Source of the DNA: Pseudo-nitzschia pungens
Lineage: Eukaryota; Bacillariophyta; Bacillariophyceae; Bacillariales; Bacillariaceae
Assembly: GCA_037355855.1 (NCBI GenBank)
Contig: CM074760.1
Span: 1,046,501-1,110,500 of the forward strand
DNA length: 64,000 nucleotides
Reading direction: 5' to 3'
A program made the position numbers and the translations under genes. Positions 58,806-64,000 of this stretch are shown here, piece after piece. Position 1 is the first letter of the stretch, and the number at the start of each line of letters is the position of its first letter. A model generated the notes under the pieces. It did no database searches, was not told the DNA's origin, and worked only from the letters and a program-made list of their open reading frames with translations.

Positions 58806-60119
58806 ATGATATCTACAGCTGCAGCGTCAAAAATTCCATCTTCGGTTAGAGTGGCCATCATCGGAGGGGGGATCTCGGGATGTGCCTCGGCGCGACGTCT
58901 GGCCCAACTGAATCCATCCGCTGAGATTACCGTGTACGAAATTGGTAGGGGTCTCGGGGGGAGAGCATCGACGCGAAAAACGCGTTCGTTGCCCAACGTA
59001 TACATCAATCACGGGGCTCCGTATGCGGACATACGGTCGAGCGTGGGCCGATCTGTGATATCTTCCCTCGGACCGAAGCACACGACGCTGTTTTCAGGAG
59101 TGAGGGGGTCTCTTGATTCTATCACGGGGACCTTTTCAGCGAGAGACAGAATCGAGGCTGCAGATACGAGAAGACCAGACTACATAACAGGTGCGAACGG
59201 CGAAATGTCTCGAATAGCATCCTCCCTGATTTCCGGAATTCCATCCATTGAAACAAAATACAAAACGATTATTCGAGGTCTCTCCCGGACACCTAGTGGA
59301 GGGTGGGAACTCTTGGATAGGTCCGAGAAAGTCATTGGATCTGCCGACTGGCTGGTCGTTGCGGGTAGTGGCGTTGCGCACCCTCGATGGACCAATACCT
59401 TCGGTGGTGAACCCCCAATGATTGCTGCGGAAAAGGCACGTCCGGATCCAAAACTTCGCGAGGCATTGGATTCCATTGCCAGGCAACAAGTCTCTCCTGT
59501 CCTCGCAGTTTTCTTCTCGTGTTCGGGATCAATCGCCCGCGAGTGGTTGTCACTTGATTTTGACGTTGCGGATGTGACGGGAAATACAATTCTGTCTCGA
59601 GTCATGATCCAAGGAAAAACAAATGACGACGACAACTGTGATTCAGATACTACTGGTAACGGTGAATGGTGTTCCGTTGTTCTTCATTCCACCGAAGAAT
59701 TTGCAGCGCAAAACTCCGGTGTCTACGGCTCATCTTCCAGTGCAGCAAGGGTAGGAGATGCCTCGTCGGATGCTTCTAGAGAAAAGTCCATCATCAAGAA
59801 GATGGCACAGGTCTTGAAGGCAATACCGGGCATGCCCGACATTGAGATTCCGTTCGACGCAGAATCACAATCGTCCTGCTACGACTACGGACCCGTGCTT
59901 CACAGATGGGGAAACGCCTTTCCCAAGGGTGATGCCCTGCCAGAAGACCTATCCTTCCTGCCAAGCTCGCGGGTCGCCTTTTGCGGAGATTACGTAGCAT
60001 CTGCGGACAAAGTTCGATTTGGCAGTTTTGAGAGTGCCTTGCTTTCGGGAACATATGCCGGGGAGAAACTTGCACAATATTGTGAAGAGCGACAGTCATC
60101 AGTGAGTAGTAGTAGCTAG
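58806..60119 (+). CDS. FAD-dependent amine-oxidase/renalase-like oxidoreductase
   Basis: Single exon, 437 residues. Near the N-terminus is a Rossmann dinucleotide fold: VRVAIIGGGISGCASARRLA, with GxGxxG, and the downstream acidic ribose-binding residue in ITVYEIGRGLGGRAST, whose GGR motif is typical of flavin amine oxidases and renalase. A short helix with GANGEMSRIASSLI and a central VxxLxRTPSGGWELL strand pair also fit the FAD/NAD(P) oxidoreductase fold. The closing segment RVAFCGDYVASADKVRFGSFESALLSG matches the C-terminal FAD-binding G-D-x(n)-VE-x-A-x-x-SG motif. A Ser-rich insert lies near residues 270-330. The substrate is not indicated. No targeting signal is obvious, although residues 1-12 are Ser/Ala rich. 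Confidence 0.8.
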   Translation: MISTAAASKIPSSVRVAIIGGGISGCASARRLAQLNPSAEITVYEIGRGLGGRASTRKTRSLPNVYINHGAPYADIRSSVGRSVISSLGPKHTTLFSGVRGSLDSITGTFSARDRIEAADTRRPDYITGANGEMSRIASSLISGIPSIETKYKTIIRGLSRTPSGGWELLDRSEKVIGSADWLVVAGSGVAHPRWTNTFGGEPPMIAAEKARPDPKLREALDSIARQQVSPVLAVFFSCSGSIAREWLSLDFDVADVTGNTILSRVMIQGKTNDDDNCDSDTTGNGEWCSVVLHSTEEFAAQNSGVYGSSSSAARVGDASSDASREKSIIKKMAQVLKAIPGMPDIEIPFDAESQSSCYDYGPVLHRWGNAFPKGDALPEDLSFLPSSRVAFCGDYVASADKVRFGSFESALLSGTYAGEKLAQYCEERQSSVSSSS

Positions 60120-60923
60120 CCATTGCAACCTGATGAGAAAATCGATAAGAAATATGGCTATAATTCTACACTATGGTTTTCTTTCGTTTATAATGATTAT
60201 CTTGCTTCATTTTGTGGCTTTCGTGGTTGAACTCGAGGTTTTCTAGACGTGAATCACAATAAGAAATGTCAGTATTCAAAAACTACTCGTACTTTATTGG
60301 CATCCATCACTACTTGGTGGTATGCCGTCAGCTGGTGTACTGAGGAGCTCTGATGGTAGTGATAGCAGTAGTACCTCCAGAATCGAACATCAAGCTCTGT
60401 GGCATTGTAGTCGCATATCTATGGTGTGCTCAGATTATCCCTTTCAATCATTTCTGGTACAGTAGTGACTACGAGTACGAGTACAATTAAATCCACTAAA
60501 GCGACAGCAATGAAACAAACGTGCATTGCAGTAATGATCGGTATGCCAGTCATCCTGAGTAACCTTACGAAGTAAATAAGCTTTTTACTTGTACCGGTAC
60601 GTACTTCGTAATGTTCATGCGCTTAAGATCTTACCGATTTTGAGAGTGAACCGAAATATTTCGCGTTTTCGTCCGGTGTTCGAGTGTATCGAAAGTCTCA
60701 TGCAGTCTCGAGTTCTGAACATACCGGAATGAATCCCGAATGCCGAGCGTGAAAGAATTTAAATCTCACGCGCGAATTTTGTTCCAACGTTTGCGGCACA
60801 TTGCAATCCTTGAAAGCACAAGCCCCCATCAATTTTGCAAAAAAATCATGATCAGTCACATTTTTCAATTATGACTTCTGCATAGTGAGAAAAGAAACTC
60901 ATTCTATCGTCTAGAGGATAGTA
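60120..60923. other. Intergenic with motif pair
   Basis: About 800 bp. It contains GTAACCTTAC at 60559 and TACCGGTA at 60592 and several GAGTAC/GTAC words; no gene is seen. Confidence 0.6.
60559..60599. promoter_or_regulatory. Motif pair GTAACCTTAC / TACCGGTA
   Basis: GTAACCTTAC at 60559-60568 and TACCGGTA at 60592-60599, about 330 bp upstream of the RING gene start. Regulatory role is inference from recurrence. Confidence 0.35.
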
Positions 60924-61339
60924 ATGATCATGTCGGATGGACCTGGAAACCCCCGAACTGGAATGACTGATGATGGAACTAACACCGATCGTAGTACTGA
61001 AGCCAATCGGTCTGAGAGGCGGCGGCCGGAGCCACAAGTTCGACGGATTTTCCGTGGGGACCCACAACAGAGATTTCGGCTACATCGCAGCCATGTCAAC
61101 CCAAATGACGCGGGAAGGACCCAAGTGCATAACGCTGGTCCCTTAAACATTGATGGCGACGCCCTTGGCAACCCGCTGCGGAACGCTCGTATGAATGGTA
61201 ATGTGAACAGGTATAACACTGGAAATACAGCCACGAATGGAAATAGGAATTTCCAACGATTGCGGTGGGAAGGAAGAGGCCCGATCGCTGTTCGACAACT
61301 ACAGCAACAACGACCGAATGGATCCAACCCACCTGCTCG

Positions 61340-61372
<33 letters not shown>

Positions 61373-63371
61373 GCAATATCACCCGATGGGACCCAATGGC
61401 CCGATTCAACTGGGACCCAACGGACCCATTCCGGTCCAGATTCGAATGGTTCAAGTCCAAGTTGAGCCTTTGACTCCTCAACCTCTCTTGACCTCGATAG
61501 CAACGAATGCTACTGCGGTGGGAGACTCTTTGGGGACAAGTGAAAGAGCGCAAGACCCTGCCCAGTATGAACGGTTCAAATGTCAGATTTGTTACGAATA
61601 CATGAACGATCCCGTAGGATGTGGGAAATGTTCTTCAAGGTTTTGTCGAGCCTGTCTCCAGCGCGTCTTCGATTCCGATCGACAGAATGAACAACTCACC
61701 AGATGCCCTGTTTGCCGATGCGAGTACGATCGGGTGGTTCCCGATCGTGAACTCTATGGGAGCGCAGCGAAGGACGATATCCCTAGGCTCCCGTGCCGTT
61801 ACGTTTCTATTGGCTGTGAGGAGAGAAGCATCCCGCTGTCCGAAATTGCCAAGCACGAGCAACTATGCGAACATGCTCCCGTAAGGTGCCGGTACGCATC
61901 GTGTGGTTGCACGTGGACGGGGAAGCGTCGACTCGTTCGGGCGCACGAGGAGTATGGTTGTAAGTTAGCACCTATGGGACCCTTCATTGAGCAGTTCCGT
62001 CAAACAAAAGCAGACCACACAATGCGATTGGAAATGATTGCCCAGCAGGCCTCGGCAGCAGTTCGGATGAGTCACGTCCTTCGCCAAACATATACCAGAG
62101 ATAACCAACGCAAGAGTCTCTCGGACGTTTTGCGTCTCTTTCAGTATTGTCACGCTGTTACAAGTTTAACTCCCCACTTTTTGATGACCAAGGATCTTTG
62201 GGTTTCATATTGGAGAAATCACGAAACCAGGGCAGCAGTAGTCAACTTTTGTGTCTGCATACCCTTCCTATCAGCCACTATTGGCGTGGTAGGTCATGGT
62301 ACGAATAGTTTCTTCGATCTCTTTCAAGATGTATCACCTGGTAGGACTTTATTGATGCTAGCGAGGGCCTTGGAAGGAGCGAACATGAACATTGCAAATG
62401 TAACATCGCCTGAAGCAATTGCAACTATAATCAAGAAACTACAGAAGTCGCACACTGAAGAACTTTTGGAAAATACCTTTTTGGGTTTATGTGTCGGCAG
62501 TCTTGGGGTGTTAGTAATAATGTTGAATTATGTTGACACGAAATCGAGCATATCGTGGGATAAAATTTCGCTTCCATTACTTGGTGGCAGGTTTCCATTG
62601 GTCGGTGATGTATTGGCAATATCCATATTCACCCTTCTACTGGCAATCATGGAATACCATCAATCGAACATGAGGGCTTGGGTTTTGTGGACGGCTCTAG
62701 TTCCAACATCAACGTTTTTCCCTGCACTAATACTTTCGATCTCACACAACACAGCTCGACTCGTCACGGGGACACCATCGCCAGCGGCATTCGACATGAC
62801 AAAAGTGGCACGATTAGTCGAGCCCTGCATGTTTGGTTTGCGATACAGCATGTTGATGACCTACTTTGGTGTGATGCCTACATTGGACGCTTCAGTCGCC
62901 ATCAGTTTGGTGCCACAGACATCTCGAATGTACTTGAAGAATTCGTTGCTCGATCACACACCTCAGTCAGCCTTTTTATTTTGGTTGGCAGCGAAGAGCT
63001 CCTTCTGGGTATTCAAGATAAAGATGCTGTTGTTTGATGGCAACTTGGACTGGAGAGCCTTGAAGTCGGCGGTCACTGTTGAAAGTGCTCAAAAGTTTTT
63101 CACTTCGACTCCCGATGCAATTGCTTTGTCAAGAGTCTTAGATGATATTGCCGCATCATTCATGGCAACGGCAAGTTTAATGATCACGAGTTTCGTTATC
63201 AATAATTTCTTCAATCTCGGTATAACAGTGGGAGAGTATATTTCACACACAAGCAAGAGAGAGTTGAGTCCCGAGGGTATAGCAAGAGGAACGGCCAAAG
63301 AATACTCATCAGTGGGTATTTTTGCCTTCGGTAGTTGGGCGATGATCAATGCGTTTTTGGTTTACATATGA
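60924..63371 (+). CDS. Membrane RING-type E3 ubiquitin ligase with TRAF-like zinc fingers
   Basis: Single exon, 815 residues. Residues 1-215 are disordered, with an 11-Gln run at 140-151 and a repeated GPNGPIQLGPNGPIP. A RING finger follows at about 220-268: CQIC...GCGKCSSRFCRACL...CPVC. The usual His of the C-x-H-x2-C segment is Ser (CSSRFC), while an extra Cys precedes it. Next come TRAF/SIAH-type zinc-finger sequences (LPCRYVSIGCEE, KHEQLCEHAPVRC, CTWTGKRRLVRAHEEYGC). The C-terminal 400 residues hold about six to eight hydrophobic helices, ending AMINAFLVYI. The order RING, TRAF-type fingers, then a multispan membrane domain suggests an E3 acting on the ER or another membrane. The hydrophobic part matches nothing I recognise. 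Confidence 0.8.
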
Positions 63372-64000
63372 TTTGCCGACGCATTATTTGGTGCCGAATA
63401 TGAAGATCAAAAACAGAGTAGCATTAGTTTTTTCAAAATTGGTTATTTCGAGTTCCAAACAATTTCGTGAACAGTTCTTTTGCTTGTTGCAGAATGTTCG
63501 GCTCAATCTGCATTCATCGCTACGTTGTTATGGGAAGTAAGGTGGTCAGTTAGTAGCAAGAGTACAGTACGTCATAACTTCCGTAGGTTTCTCTTTTTTG
63601 CATCGAAATCGATCGACATGAGACCCCGAGTGGAAATAGAGGATACTCATCCCCTTATTCCATACCTCTTGCATGAAGCATTTCACTGAACAAATTCGTA
63701 TAAAATCAACACGATACGGTAAGATTACGTTGTGTTCTTTCATGAAAAGTAAACGGTCAAATAGTACGGAATCATTATTTCACAAGCCTCATACTATATC
63801 GACAGTGAGTAAAAACCATAAGAGGAGGGAGCGAATGAGGTTCGTCCCAAGACAGTCACATGATGCAATGTATTGTGCCAATCCACAAAAACACTCTCAG
63901 TGGTGACTTTCTCGAAATTAGAATAAAAAAAGACTTGTTCCAGCACAGCCCCTAGCAGAAATACTTTAACGATCAACGAGAACATACAGATGCAAATTCT
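63372..64000. other. Window end, no gene seen
   Basis: About 630 bp of AT-rich DNA. GTAAGATTAC occurs at 63719-63728. Short open frames on both strands have no recognisable feature. Confidence 0.5.

Overview
The window looks like nuclear DNA of a diatom or close photosynthetic stramenopile. Several proteins start with a signal peptide ending in an ASAF-like motif with Phe at +1 (SAFTP, SAFVAP, LAFTTP, GFHSP), the bipartite signal for a plastid of red algal origin. Genes have few, short GT-AG introns (about 70-340 bp) and lie on both strands. Their products are typical eukaryotic housekeeping proteins. The genus cannot be fixed from the sequence alone.

Layout: 0-2.2 kb has no gene I can support. 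Then come a plastid-targeted protein (2.2-3.3 kb), a very large two-pore K+ channel gene (3.5-8.7 kb, minus), a deaminase-carboxylesterase fusion (9.9-14.0 kb), a RanBP1/PH-like protein (14.6-15.7 kb, minus) and a four-exon plastid protein with regularly spaced RR...YLExL motifs (17.0-19.5 kb, minus). After a motif-rich gap come an SLC35F6-like transporter (21.9-23.4 kb), a five-exon plastid stromal processing peptidase (24.7-29.0 kb), succinate dehydrogenase subunit C (29.3-30.2 kb, minus), a small single-TM protein (31.1 kb), MMADHC (32.4-33.1 kb), an EF-hand protein (33.3-34.3 kb, minus), two small membrane proteins (35.1 and 36.7 kb), an LRRC57-like protein (37.6-38.7 kb, minus), an SGF11-like SAGA subunit (39.5-40.7 kb), a plastid TLDc-like protein (41.1-42.0 kb, minus) and a large IQ/ion-channel-like membrane protein (42.8-45.4 kb).

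45.4-49.9 kb is repetitive: a minisatellite block holding seven copies of an exactly 46-bp box, followed by a decayed reverse transcriptase. Then come CHMP5/VPS60 (50.0-50.6 kb), MCM2 (51.0-54.5 kb, minus), a gap with two palindromic MITE-like elements, a TM9SF/nonaspanin (56.1-58.1 kb), an FAD oxidoreductase (58.8-60.1 kb) and a membrane RING E3 ligase (60.9-63.4 kb).

The genes do not form one pathway; this is an ordinary mosaic of nuclear genes. Five products look plastid-targeted. The four most notable signals are: the repeated linear motif in the 664-residue plastid protein; the deaminase-TM-esterase fusion; an intergenic pair of motifs (TACCGGTA and GTAANNTTAC) far more frequent than chance; and a run of reading-frame changes that are all in the +1 sense in four separate genes. 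The last may be assembly error or biology.
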